Positions 1 to 7,744 of a DNA stretch of 37,153 nt are shown here, piece after piece. The translations under genes and the position numbers were made by a program. Each line of letters starts with the position of its first letter. The stretch's first letter is position 1. The DNA is from Streptomyces sp. WAC 04229. GTDB lineage: Bacteria; Actinomycetota; Actinomycetes; Streptomycetales; Streptomycetaceae. The stretch covers positions 1-37,153 of the forward strand of contig NZ_QHJH01000062.1 of NCBI RefSeq assembly GCF_003947455.1. Reading direction: 5' to 3'. Below the pieces are notes generated by a model. It made no database searches and was not told where the DNA came from. It saw only the letters and a program-made list of their open reading frames with translations.

Positions 1-39
1 CCTCCCGGCCGCTCCCCGGCCGTCCCCCCGGCCCGCCGT

Positions 40-612
40 TCAGCCGCTGTGCACATGCGCGCGCACTCCCTGCAGCCCGAACAGGACGAGCAGTTCGACC
101 GCGCCCCCGTCGGCGCTGCCCAGCCAGTGCGGCAGGGACGTGTCGAACTCGGCGGCCTCGCCGGAGGACAGCGTCAGGTCGCGCTCCCCGACCAGCAGCC
201 GCAGCCGGCCGCTCAGCACGTACAGCCACTCGAAGCCCTCGTGCGTCTGCGGGGTCGGTTCGAGCGGCGCCGGCCGGCTCGGGATGATCATCTTGAACGC
301 CTGGGTCCCGCCGGGCCGCCGGGACAGCGGCACGAAGACCATGCCGAAGCGCCGGACGGGTTTCAGGTGGATCCGCGGATCACCTGTGCGCGGGGCGCCG
401 ACCAGGTCGTCCAGCGGGACGTCGTAGATCCGTGCGAGCGGCAGCAGCAGCTCCAGGGTGGCCCGGCGCTGTCCGCTCTCCAGCCGCGACAGGGTGCTCT
501 CCGACACCCCGGTCGCCGTCGCGAGGTGGGCCAGGGTGATGCCCCGGTCCCGGCGCAGCGCGCGCAGCCTCGGACCCACCGCGTCGAGTACCTCGTCCGT
601 TCCGGCGTCCAT
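40..612 (-). CDS. XRE-family regulator with C-terminal cupin domain
   Basis: A 190-residue transcriptional regulator. Residues about 13-67 form an XRE/Cro helix-turn-helix (ITLAHLATATGVSESTLSRLESG is its core). Residues about 105-180 form a small cupin barrel (THEGFEWLYVLSGRLRL, then SLPHWLG), the usual effector-binding half of this family. An in-frame TTG lies at 636, but ATG 612 is preceded by AAGGTGG at good spacing and leaves the palindrome at 621-637 outside the gene, so I chose 612. It is divergent from a SAM methyltransferase, a pairing common in actinobacteria, so it probably represses itself and that gene. The ligand is unknown. Confidence 0.88.
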   Translation of the reverse strand: MDAGTDEVLDAVGPRLRALRRDRGITLAHLATATGVSESTLSRLESGQRRATLELLLPLARIYDVPLDDLVGAPRTGDPRIHLKPVRRFGMVFVPLSRRPGGTQAFKMIIPSRPAPLEPTPQTHEGFEWLYVLSGRLRLLVGERDLTLSSGEAAEFDTSLPHWLGSADGGAVELLVLFGLQGVRAHVHSG

Positions 613-620
613 CCGGCCAC

Positions 621-637
621 CTTGCCACAACGGCAAG
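621..637. promoter_or_regulatory. Candidate operator of the XRE-cupin regulator
   Basis: CTTGCC and GGCAAG form a perfect inverted repeat with a five-base spacer (ACAAC). It lies directly upstream of the regulator start at 612 and in the 107-base gap to the divergent methyltransferase gene. Position and symmetry suit a dimeric XRE autorepressor. Binding is inferred, not shown. Confidence 0.45.
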
Positions 638-719
638 TTTTCGTGCCAGACGGCCCGGTGGCCGCCGAGACTGGCGGCATCACGACCCGAGCGTCACGAC
701 AGGAGTGGAAGGAGTTCCG

Positions 720-1346
720 ATGAGCGCCACCGACGAGGTCACGTTCTGGGACGGGCTCTACGCGGCCCGGCCCGCGGCGAGCGACGCGCGGCCGAACCAC
801 CGGCTCGCCGAGGCGGTCTCCGAGGTGCCGCCCGGCGACGCGCTGGACCTGGGGTGCGGCAACGGCGGCGACGCGCTGTGGCTCGCCCGGCGGGGCTGGC
901 GGGTCACCGCCGTCGACATCTCGGCCGTGGCGACCGAACGGCTCGCCGCGCACGCCCGCGCGCAGGGCCTCGGCCACCTGGTCACCGCCGAACGGCACGA
1001 CCTGCGCGCGTCCTTCCCGGCGGGCCGGTTCGACCTGGTCTGCGCCCACTACCTGCACACGCCCTTCGACCTGGACCGGGCCGCGCTCCTGCGCACGGCC
1101 GCGCACGCGCTGCGCCCGGGCGGGCGGCTGCTGGTCGTCGACCACGGCTCGACCGCGCCGTGGTCGTGGAACCAGGACCCCGACGCCCGGTACCCGAGCC
1201 CGTACGAGGTCGCGGCGGACATCGGCCTCGACCCGGCGGCGTACCCGGTCGAACGGGCCGACTCCCCGCGTCGCCGCGCGACCGGCCCCGGCGGTCGCAC
1301 CGCCGAGGTCGTGGACCACGTCCTGCTCATCCGGCGCGCCGCCTGA
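720..1346 (+). CDS. Class I SAM-dependent methyltransferase
   Basis: A 208-residue cytoplasmic Rossmann-fold methyltransferase. The SAM-binding motif I is clear (ALDLGCGNGGDALWLARRGW, followed by the acidic strand end VTAVDIS), and later blocks include RFDLVCAHYLHTPF and ALRPGGRLLVVDHG. The substrate cannot be told; close relatives include tellurite-resistance TehB-like and thiopurine-type enzymes. ATG 720 is chosen because GGAAGGAG sits five bases upstream; an in-frame GTG at 705 lies within that site. It is divergent from the XRE-cupin gene and probably controlled by it. Confidence 0.85.
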   Translation: MSATDEVTFWDGLYAARPAASDARPNHRLAEAVSEVPPGDALDLGCGNGGDALWLARRGWRVTAVDISAVATERLAAHARAQGLGHLVTAERHDLRASFPAGRFDLVCAHYLHTPFDLDRAALLRTAAHALRPGGRLLVVDHGSTAPWSWNQDPDARYPSPYEVAADIGLDPAAYPVERADSPRRRATGPGGRTAEVVDHVLLIRRAA

Positions 1347-1393
1347 TGCGGCGGCGGGGACGCGACGCCTGACGGAGGAGCGATGCCCGACCG

Positions 1394-1461
1394 AGCCCGA
1401 CCGGGCGGCCGGGAACGGCCGGTCGTCCCAGCCCGACCGGGCGGCCGGGAACGGCCGGTCG
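1394..1461. repeat. Tandem 32-bp direct repeat, period 36
   Basis: Two identical 32-base copies at 1394-1425 and 1430-1461, separated by four bases. Each copy contains an inverted repeat (CGACCGG pairing with CCGGTCG), so each could fold as a hairpin. The repeat fills the gap between the methyltransferase and DinB-family genes. A GGAGGAG plus ATG at 1383 reads into it for 101 codons, but out of frame with the DinB gene. Confidence 0.8.
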
Positions 1462-1486
1462 CCCCACCCCGACCAAGGAGGTCACC

Positions 1487-1987
1487 ATGCCCCCCGCCAC
1501 TCGACGCGCCCGGCGCCGGGACGCCCCGCCGCCCCGGACCGGAGGCAGCGAGGCCGAGACCCTGCACGGGTTCCTCGACTACCTCCGGACCTCCGTCGCC
1601 GGCAAGGTCGACGGCGCCCCCGAGCCTCAGGTCCGTACCGCCGCCGTCCCGTCCGGCACGAACCTGCTCGGCCTGCTCCACCACCTGACCCACGTCGAGC
1701 GCGCGCTCTTCCTCGGCGCCGAGGTACGGGACTGGCAAGCGACGTTCCGGGCCGCGCCGGAGGACGGCGTGGCCGAGGTGGTCGCCCGCTACCGGGAGGC
1801 CGTCGAGCGCGCGAACCGGATGCTCGACGCCTGCACCGACCTCGCCGCACCACTCCCCCGGCATCCGCCCGGCAAGCCCGCCCCCAGCGTCCGCTGGGCC
1901 CTCACCCACATGATCGAGGAGACCGGCCGCCACGCCGGGCACGCGGACATCCTGCGCGAGCTGATCGACGGCGCGACGGGGCGCTGA
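1487..1987 (+). CDS. DinB/DUF664 family protein
   Basis: A 166-residue four-helix-bundle protein of the DinB superfamily. The metal-site histidine pattern is visible: HHLTHVE near residue 66, and ALTHMIEETGRHAGHADILRELIDG near the C-terminus, which is the DUF664 signature. Actinobacterial members include mycothiol-dependent transferases, so a thiol-transfer or detoxification role is possible but not shown. ATG 1487 follows a strong AAGGAGG five bases away. The first 20 residues are rich in Arg and Pro and look unstructured. It lies on the same strand as the methyltransferase, across a repeat-containing gap. Confidence 0.83.
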   Translation: MPPATRRARRRDAPPPRTGGSEAETLHGFLDYLRTSVAGKVDGAPEPQVRTAAVPSGTNLLGLLHHLTHVERALFLGAEVRDWQATFRAAPEDGVAEVVARYREAVERANRMLDACTDLAAPLPRHPPGKPAPSVRWALTHMIEETGRHAGHADILRELIDGATGR

Positions 1988-1994
1988 TCAGCGC
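1981..1994. repeat. 14-bp palindrome over the DinB-family stop codon (copy 1)
   Basis: GCGCTGATCAGCGC is a perfect palindrome spanning the TGA stop. The identical palindrome occurs at 4312-4325 over the stop codon of the RibD-like gene; the identity extends two further bases (GC) on the right. Confidence 0.85.
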
Positions 1995-2008
1995 GCACGG
2001 CGGTCAGC

Positions 2009-2025
2009 GGCGCGACGGTCGCGCC
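2009..2025 (+). terminator. Hairpin after the DinB-family gene
   Basis: GGCGCGA and TCGCGCC form a perfect 7-bp stem with a three-base loop, 22 bases after the stop codon. There is no U-tract, which is usual in streptomycete terminators. Together with the palindrome at 1981-1994 it probably separates this gene from the downstream peptide unit. Confidence 0.45.
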
Positions 2026-2085
2026 ACCAGGCGACCGGCTCGCGCCCATCTCGCCCAGCCCCAACCACCCCGACAACAACGGACA

Positions 2086-2115
2086 TTGACAACAGTGACC
2101 TGGTGAGCGAACGCT
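2086..2115 (+). promoter_or_regulatory. Possible promoter of the peptide-carboxypeptidase unit
   Basis: A consensus -35 hexamer TTGACA lies at 2086-2091. The -10 is weak (AACGCT at 2110-2115, an 18-base spacer). GACAA-type elements recur at 2072, 2088 and 2115 and could bind a regulator. The start of the peptide ORF follows 52 bases later. Confidence 0.35.
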
Positions 2116-2167
2116 GACAAGAGCACACCGGACACGGTGCGCCACGATCCCACGGGGAGGAGACGGC

Positions 2168-2245
2168 ATGGCGAACACGATCGAGATCCGTCCGCTGGAC
2201 AAGAAGGAGACCACCGGCGGCAGCGGTGGCAACGGCGGTTCCTGA
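2168..2245 (+). CDS. Short Gly-rich peptide, candidate RiPP-like precursor
   Basis: A 25-residue ORF. The ribosome binding site is the strongest in the region: GGGGAGGAG at 2154-2162, five bases before the ATG. The N-terminal half is charged (MANTIEIRPLDKKE) and the C-terminus is GGSGGNGGS, with no hydrophobic segment or signal peptide. This two-part layout resembles a leader plus core, as in ribosomally made, modified peptides. The next gene, 33 bases downstream on the same strand, is an M14 carboxypeptidase homologue, so C-terminal trimming or another peptide-bond reaction is a natural guess. No known RiPP modification enzyme lies nearby apart from the more distant methyltransferase. I do not recognise the family; an alternative is a translated leader peptide for the carboxypeptidase. 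Confidence 0.6.
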   Translation: MANTIEIRPLDKKETTGGSGGNGGS

Positions 2246-2278
2246 CCCGGCACCCGAGTCGACGCGGAGCCGTACGCG

Positions 2279-3631
2279 ATGAACCGCGCGACGAACGTGG
2301 CGACGCACCGCACGCTGAGGCGCTACCCCACGGTCGCGGAAGTCACCGAGTCGGCGCGGCGGCTGGTCACCCGGTTCCCCGGGGCCTGCCGCCTGCGCCG
2401 CATCGGTGTGTCCCGCGCCGGACGAGCGATCGAGATGCTGTCCGTGGGGCACGGGCCGCGCCACGTCCTGGTGGTCGCGCGGCCGCACCCGGACGAGCCG
2501 GTCGGCGGCGCGACCGCTCTCGTCCTGGCCGAGTGGGTGGCGCGGGGCCACGGGCGGTCCAGGGCGACCGACCCCCGTCTCGTCACCTGGGACATCGTCC
2601 TGTGCCTCGACCCCGACGGCGCCGCGCTGAGCGACGGCATCGAGGCGGCGACCGCCGGCCCCGGCCACACCCTGGCCGACTACTACCGGGCCGCCTTCCG
2701 ACCGGTCGCCGCGGAGCAGCCGGAGTGGGCGCCGATCGTCTCGCGACACCTCCCCGAGAGCCGGGCCCTGTTCGACGTCGTCGACGAGCTGCGGCCCCAC
2801 CTCCAGTGCTCCCTGCACAACGTCGACGCGGGCGGCGGCTGGGTCCAGCTGACCCGCGACCTCCCCGCACTCGCCGCGCCCTTCGGGACCTCCGCGGCCG
2901 AACTCGGCATCCCGGTCCAGCACGGCACGTACGACGCCCTGTACTGGGACAACCCCGCTCCCGGGATCCACGTCCTGCCACCGCCGGACAGCACCGCGCG
3001 CCTGGCGGCCGGGTCCGAGAACATCGGGCTGTCCACCTGGTGCGCGCCCCAGAGGTACGGCGGGGTCACGGCGATCGTCGAAGTGCCCATGTGGGCCACC
3101 GACCTGGCCGACGACCTCTCCCCGCACCCGGAGGCCGCGCACGTCCTGCGGGACCTGTCCGGGCTGGTCCGCGAGAGCGGCCGGCAGGTGACCGCCGTCT
3201 TCGACCGGGCCCGCGGATTCCTGCCCCCGGCCGAGGACGACCCGCCCCGGCGCGTACTGGAGTGGATGGCCGACGACCTGTACGACCTGGTCGCCGACTC
3301 CTGGACCCGGCTGGCCCGGCAGGCGGCCGACGCCTCCCGCACCGGCGGTCCCGCGCCCCTGACCAGGGCGGAGGTCTGTGCCCTCGACGTCGTCGCCCGA
3401 CGCCAGCCGCTGCGCGCGGCGGGCCTGCTGCTGCGACTCCTCGAGGCGTCGGACGACCGGGCCGCCCCGGGACTGCACCGGGAGCTGACCGGCCTGTTCA
3501 CCGCGTGGTGCGACGACTTCGAGCAGGCGCTGCGGCTGCGCTGGGTGCCCGTGTCCCGTCAGGTGGAACTCCAGGCACGGACGGTCGTGGCGGCCGCCGA
3601 GAGCGCGCTGGACACGACCCTCACCCGGTAG
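2279..3631 (+). CDS. M14-type zinc carboxypeptidase homologue
   Basis: A 450-residue protein. The M14 metallocarboxypeptidase landmarks are present in order: the HxxE zinc motif (ARPHPDEP, H70 and E73), a variant of the usual NPDG (LDPDG, about residue 110), the third zinc ligand (LHNVDAGGGW, H180) and the likely catalytic Glu (IVEVPMW, E268). Residues about 285-450 form a helical extension not needed by standard M14 enzymes. There is no signal peptide, so it should act in the cytoplasm, unlike most secreted M14 enzymes. A weak GGAG lies 9 bases before ATG 2279. The 33-base gap from the Gly-rich peptide gene suggests one transcript and makes that peptide the candidate substrate. Confidence 0.8.
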   Translation: MNRATNVATHRTLRRYPTVAEVTESARRLVTRFPGACRLRRIGVSRAGRAIEMLSVGHGPRHVLVVARPHPDEPVGGATALVLAEWVARGHGRSRATDPRLVTWDIVLCLDPDGAALSDGIEAATAGPGHTLADYYRAAFRPVAAEQPEWAPIVSRHLPESRALFDVVDELRPHLQCSLHNVDAGGGWVQLTRDLPALAAPFGTSAAELGIPVQHGTYDALYWDNPAPGIHVLPPPDSTARLAAGSENIGLSTWCAPQRYGGVTAIVEVPMWATDLADDLSPHPEAAHVLRDLSGLVRESGRQVTAVFDRARGFLPPAEDDPPRRVLEWMADDLYDLVADSWTRLARQAADASRTGGPAPLTRAEVCALDVVARRQPLRAAGLLLRLLEASDDRAAPGLHRELTGLFTAWCDDFEQALRLRWVPVSRQVELQARTVVAAAESALDTTLTR

Positions 3632-3739
3632 GAGAGCGGACCCGGACCTCCCCCGTGTCGTTTCTGTCCAAGACCAGCCCCCGGACCGCCCTCTAACGTG
3701 GCCTCAACAGCTCGCCGACCACCCAGAGGAGACACCACC

Positions 3740-4318
3740 ATGCGTGACTTGGTCTACACCGGCTTCATGTCGCTCGACGGCGTCGTGGACTCACCCGGCG
3801 GCGGGCCGAGTGAGGGGCACCGCAGCGGCGGCTGGGTCTTCAAGGACCTCGAGTTCGTGCCGGAGGCCTGGTCGCTGAAGGCCGAGGAGCTGGCCGACAC
3901 GACGGCGCTGATGTTCGGCCGGCGCAGCTACGAGGCGTTCGCGCCGGTCTGGCCCGGCTCGGAGGACCACGCCGCCTACAAGGACATGCCCAAGTACGTC
4001 GTCTCGACCACGCTGTCCGACGACGCCCTCGTCGACGGGTGGGGACCGACGACCATCCTGCGCTCGACCGAGGACGTCGCCGCGCTCAAGGAGGGCGAGG
4101 GAGGCGGGATCTTCATCCACGGAAGCGCGGAACTCGCCCGGCGGCTCGCGGACGCGGGCCTGATCGACCAGTACAACCTGCTCGTCTTCCCGACGCTGCT
4201 CGGTGCCGGGAAGAGCCTGTTCGGCCGGTCCGACCGCGACAAGCAGATGCTGACGCTGCGGGAGTCGCAGAGCTACTCGAACGGCGTCCTGAAGCTGGTC
4301 TACGACGTCAAGCGCTGA
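3740..4318 (+). CDS. RibD C-terminal/dihydrofolate reductase-like protein
   Basis: A 192-residue protein of the RibD C-terminal domain superfamily, the DHFR-like fold that binds NADPH. Visible blocks are TGFMSLDGVVDSPGG at the N-terminus, ALMFGRRSYEAF, KYVVSTTLSD and IFIHGSAELARRLADAGLIDQ, and the terminal LLGAGKSLFG. Substrates of stand-alone members are mostly unknown. ATG 3740 is preceded by AGAGGAG; an upstream in-frame ATG at 3698 lacks one. The 3' end overlaps the convergent AraC-type gene by 19 bases, and that regulator is the obvious candidate for its control. Confidence 0.87.
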   Translation: MRDLVYTGFMSLDGVVDSPGGGPSEGHRSGGWVFKDLEFVPEAWSLKAEELADTTALMFGRRSYEAFAPVWPGSEDHAAYKDMPKYVVSTTLSDDALVDGWGPTTILRSTEDVAALKEGEGGGIFIHGSAELARRLADAGLIDQYNLLVFPTLLGAGKSLFGRSDRDKQMLTLRESQSYSNGVLKLVYDVKR

Positions 4319-5022
4319 TCAGCGCGCTGATCCAGGTCGAGGGCGATCGCACCACCGGCACCGTCGCGCAACTGCCCGGCGGTGCGGCCGACATAGGCAC
4401 GCAGGGCCCGAGCCAGGTGCGGCTCGTCGAAGAAGTCCAGCTTGCCGACGACGTCGGCGGCCGGCTCCCCGGCCGCCAGCAGCTCCGCCGCCGTGCGGGC
4501 CCGCTCGATCTGCCGGACGGCACCCCTGGTCAGCCCGGTCGCGGCCCGGAACCGCCGCTCGACCGTACGCCCGGAGACGTCCGGTCGAGCCCCCCGCAGC
4601 ACCTCGGCGACGACCGGATCACGAACCAGCACCCCGTCCCCGACCAGACGCTCGACCAGAGCCTCGGCGTCGTCGGCCCCGGGTGTCTCCCAGCGCCCTC
4701 CGTCCAGCCGGAACGTCCGCCGCGTGGTGTCGGGCAGCACGACACCCCCGTCGACCAGCCCCGACACGGGCACGGACCGCAACGACGTACCCACGGCGAA
4801 CTCGATCCCGGTGAACCGCGCCCCCTCCGGCACCGGCGCCGTACCGGCCCGGGTCCCGGGCCCGGTCACCCCGGCGAACGCCCGCCCGCCCTGCTCCCAG
4901 AACACCAGCCCCAGACGCGCCCCGGCGACGGACGTCATCCCCGTCACCCGCTCACTCCGGCAGGTCCACACGGCATCGACCCACGACGAGTCGGACCCAC
5001 GAGTCTCAAAGCGCAGCGACAC
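4300..5022 (-). CDS. AraC-family transcriptional regulator
   Basis: A 240-residue regulator. The N-terminal two-thirds is an effector domain (GVTGPGTRAGTAPVPEGARF and the following strand resemble DUF6597-type AraC sensors). The C-terminal third carries the AraC helix-turn-helix pair: SGRTVERRFRAATGLTRGAV, then LDFFDEPHLARALRAYVGRT. The start is GTG 5022; a -10-like TATTCT ends six bases upstream and no Shine-Dalgarno is visible, so the message may be leaderless. It lies downstream of ychF on the same strand and converges with the RibD-like gene, overlapping it by 19 bases. The likely targets are that gene and itself. Confidence 0.85.
   Translation of the reverse strand: MSLRFETRGSDSSWVDAVWTCRSERVTGMTSVAGARLGLVFWEQGGRAFAGVTGPGTRAGTAPVPEGARFTGIEFAVGTSLRSVPVSGLVDGGVVLPDTTRRTFRLDGGRWETPGADDAEALVERLVGDGVLVRDPVVAEVLRGARPDVSGRTVERRFRAATGLTRGAVRQIERARTAAELLAAGEPAADVVGKLDFFDEPHLARALRAYVGRTAGQLRDGAGGAIALDLDQRADQRLTS
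4312..4325. repeat. 14-bp palindrome over the RibD-like stop codon (copy 2)
   Basis: Identical to 1981-1994 (GCGCTGATCAGCGC). Here it lies where the RibD-like and AraC-type genes converge. It may act as a short bidirectional terminator or a protein site. Confidence 0.85.
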
Positions 5023-5046
5023 GGCGGCAGAATACGCGCCGCCGTG
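5020..5046 (-). promoter_or_regulatory. Inverted repeat over the AraC-type gene start and -10
   Basis: CACGGCGGC (5020-5028) and GCCGCCGTG (5038-5046) form a perfect 9-bp inverted repeat. On the minus strand the loop holds TATTCT (5034 down to 5029), a good -10, followed by six bases and the GTG start. A bound protein or an RNA hairpin here would block transcription or translation. Confidence 0.5.
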
Positions 5047-5070
5047 CCGGCTCGGGCACCCGTTTCCCGA

Positions 5071-6159
<1,089 letters not shown>

Positions 6160-6257
6160 GTTGCGACTTCCCGTACGTGAGGATGCGGAGGAGATGGGGC
6201 GGGCCAGGCAGGGGCCGATCCACCAGTCTACGGGGTGGCCGGTACCACCCCCGCGTG

Positions 6258-6330
6258 GTGTCGAACGCTTGGCCAGGTCTGGCCGACGGCGTGTCTGTCG
6301 GCCTATTCGACACATAAACCGACCTAAGTT
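6258..6330 (+). promoter_or_regulatory. Promoter of the DUF6542 gene with nested inverted repeats
   Basis: TAAGTT at 6325-6330 is a -10-like hexamer ending six bases before GTG 6337, which suggests a leaderless message. Upstream, GTGTCGAA (6258-6265) and TTCGACAC (6306-6313) form an 8-bp inverted repeat. Between them GGCCAG and CTGGCC (6271-6284) form a tighter one. These lie in the ychF-DUF6542 divergent gap and could be regulator sites. Confidence 0.45.
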
Positions 6331-6336
6331 GGTCCA

Positions 6337-6945
6337 GTGGAGCAACACGGGACGCGACCTGCGCAGTACGGACCGCGACGGAGCCGGGCGGCGCTGCCCC
6401 CGCAGGGGCGGGGCGGCGCCGCCGGCCGTCCGGTCGGGCGGCCGGCGGGTCCGCGGGCGGGCGGCGGACCGGCGCGGGCGGCCACGGGGCGCCAGGCCGG
6501 ACGGCCCGGTCCGGCGGCGCGGGAGGCGAGTGCCCGGCGCACGATGCCCAACCCGCGGCTGACGGGTCTGGGCAGCGGTCTGTTCTGCGCCGCCGTCATG
6601 GTCGTGCTCGGCTGGCTCGACGCGCTGCTCCTCGGAGCGTCCCTGACTGTCTACGGCGTGCTCTTCGTGCCGGTGTGCCTGCTCACCGCGGTCTGGGTGC
6701 GCCGGGGCGACCTGCTGACCGCGCCCGTCGTCGTGCCGATCGCCTTCGCGGTGGGGCTGGTGACCGTGGCTGAGAGCGGGGACGGCGGCCTCGGGGGGCG
6801 GCTGATGGGGATCGTGACCGCGCTGGCCACCGAGGCCGGGTGGCTGTACGGCGGGACGCTGGTCGCGGGATCGACGGTGATCGTCCGCAGGATCCGGTTG
6901 ATGCGCCGACGGCGGGCCGCCGCCCGGAACCGTCCGCCGGGGTGA
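6337..6945 (+). CDS. DUF6542 membrane protein
   Basis: A 202-residue protein of unknown function. Residues 1-70 are Pro/Arg/Gly-rich and probably disordered and cytoplasmic. Residues about 75-180 hold roughly four hydrophobic helices (GLFCAAVMVVLGWLDALLLG, VYGVLFVPVCLLTAVWV, VVVPIAFAVGLVTVA, and one near LYGGTLVAGSTVIV), as in DUF6542. A basic tail (RRIRLMRRRRAAARN) ends the protein. GTG 6337 is used since the -10-like TAAGTT is only six bases upstream; ATG 6544 would start just before the membrane part. It converges with ppgK. Confidence 0.78.
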   Translation: MEQHGTRPAQYGPRRSRAALPPQGRGGAAGRPVGRPAGPRAGGGPARAATGRQAGRPGPAAREASARRTMPNPRLTGLGSGLFCAAVMVVLGWLDALLLGASLTVYGVLFVPVCLLTAVWVRRGDLLTAPVVVPIAFAVGLVTVAESGDGGLGGRLMGIVTALATEAGWLYGGTLVAGSTVIVRRIRLMRRRRAAARNRPPG

Positions 6946-6959
6946 CCCGCGGCGGACGG
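6930..6959. terminator. Bidirectional hairpin, DUF6542/ppgK
   Basis: CCGTCCGCC and GGCGGACGG form a perfect 9-bp stem with a 12-base loop. It starts inside the last codons of the DUF6542 gene and ends 14 bases before the convergent ppgK stop, so it can serve both. Confidence 0.6.
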
Positions 6960-6973
6960 TGCGAGGGCCGCGG

Positions 6974-7714
6974 TCAGCGGGACGCGTGCATGGCCGCGCC
7001 GACGATCCCCGCGTTGTTCTGGAGCTGCGCGGGGACGATCTCCGCCTGGATGCCCTCGATGTGGTGCAGGAACTTGTGTGCCTTCCGGCTCACTCCGCCG
7101 CCGATGATGAACAGCTCCGGCGAGAACAGCATCTCGACGTGGGCGAGGTACTTGCGCACCCGGTGGGCCCACTGCTCCCACGACATGTCGTGGTCCTCCT
7201 TGACCTTGCTGGAGGCGCGCTTCTCCGCGTCGTGGCCGTCCAGCTCCAGGTGCCCCAGCTCGGTGTTGGGGACGAGGACTCCGCCGTGGAAGACGGCACT
7301 GCCGATGCCCGTGCCGAAGGTGAGCAGGACGACCGTGCCCTGCCGGCCGCGCCCGGCGCCGAAGTTCATCTCGGCGACGCCCGCCGCGTCCGCGTCGTTG
7401 ACGACCGTCACGTCCAGGCCGCCCAGGCGCTCCGCGAACAGGCTCCGCGCGTCCGTGTCCACCCAGCTCTTGTCGACGTTGGCCGCGGTGCGGACCATGG
7501 CGCCGCCGGTCACCACGCCCGGGAAGGTGAGTCCGACCGGACCGGTCCAGCCGAAGTGCTCGACGACCTCCTTGACCCCGTCGGCCACGCCGTCGGGATC
7601 CGCAGGTTGCGGAGTCAGCACCTTGCAGCGCTCCTGGGCGAGGTCGCCCCTGTCGAGGTCCACAGGGGCGCCCTTGATCCCGGATCCGCCGATGTCCACG
7701 CCGAAGATCTGCAT
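6974..7714 (-). CDS. ppgK: Polyphosphate glucokinase
   Basis: A 246-residue ROK-family kinase that phosphorylates glucose using polyphosphate or ATP, feeding glycolysis in the cytoplasm. Visible motifs are the phosphate loop FGVDIGGSGIKGAPVD, the catalytic-Asp segment VVNDADAAGVAEM, the second glycine loop LTFGTGIGSAVFHGG and NTELGHLELDG, which match actinobacterial PPGK. ATG 7714 opens MQIFGVDIGG; the three codons upstream, which would add MGA, are unlikely. A -10-like TAACGT ends seven bases before the ATG, with no clear Shine-Dalgarno. ispH lies 30 bases upstream on the same strand. Confidence 0.95.
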   Translation of the reverse strand: MQIFGVDIGGSGIKGAPVDLDRGDLAQERCKVLTPQPADPDGVADGVKEVVEHFGWTGPVGLTFPGVVTGGAMVRTAANVDKSWVDTDARSLFAERLGGLDVTVVNDADAAGVAEMNFGAGRGRQGTVVLLTFGTGIGSAVFHGGVLVPNTELGHLELDGHDAEKRASSKVKEDHDMSWEQWAHRVRKYLAHVEMLFSPELFIIGGGVSRKAHKFLHHIEGIQAEIVPAQLQNNAGIVGAAMHASR

Positions 7715-7721
7715 GGCACCC

Positions 7722-7727
7722 ACGTTA
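7722..7727 (-). promoter_or_regulatory. -10 element of ppgK (probably leaderless)
   Basis: TAACGT on the minus strand, then GGGTGCC, then ATG. This places the expected transcription start at or next to the start codon. The seven spacer bases are identical to those before ispH. Confidence 0.45.
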
Positions 7728-7744
7728 CGGCCTGCGACTGACGG

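Noticed and set aside
49..723. Long plus-strand frame opposite the XRE-cupin gene
   Set aside because: Gln/Arg-rich shadow of a gene with clear domain homology on the other strand.
1394..1461. CRISPR array
   Set aside because: Only two units with a four-base spacer, each a hairpin; no Cas genes.
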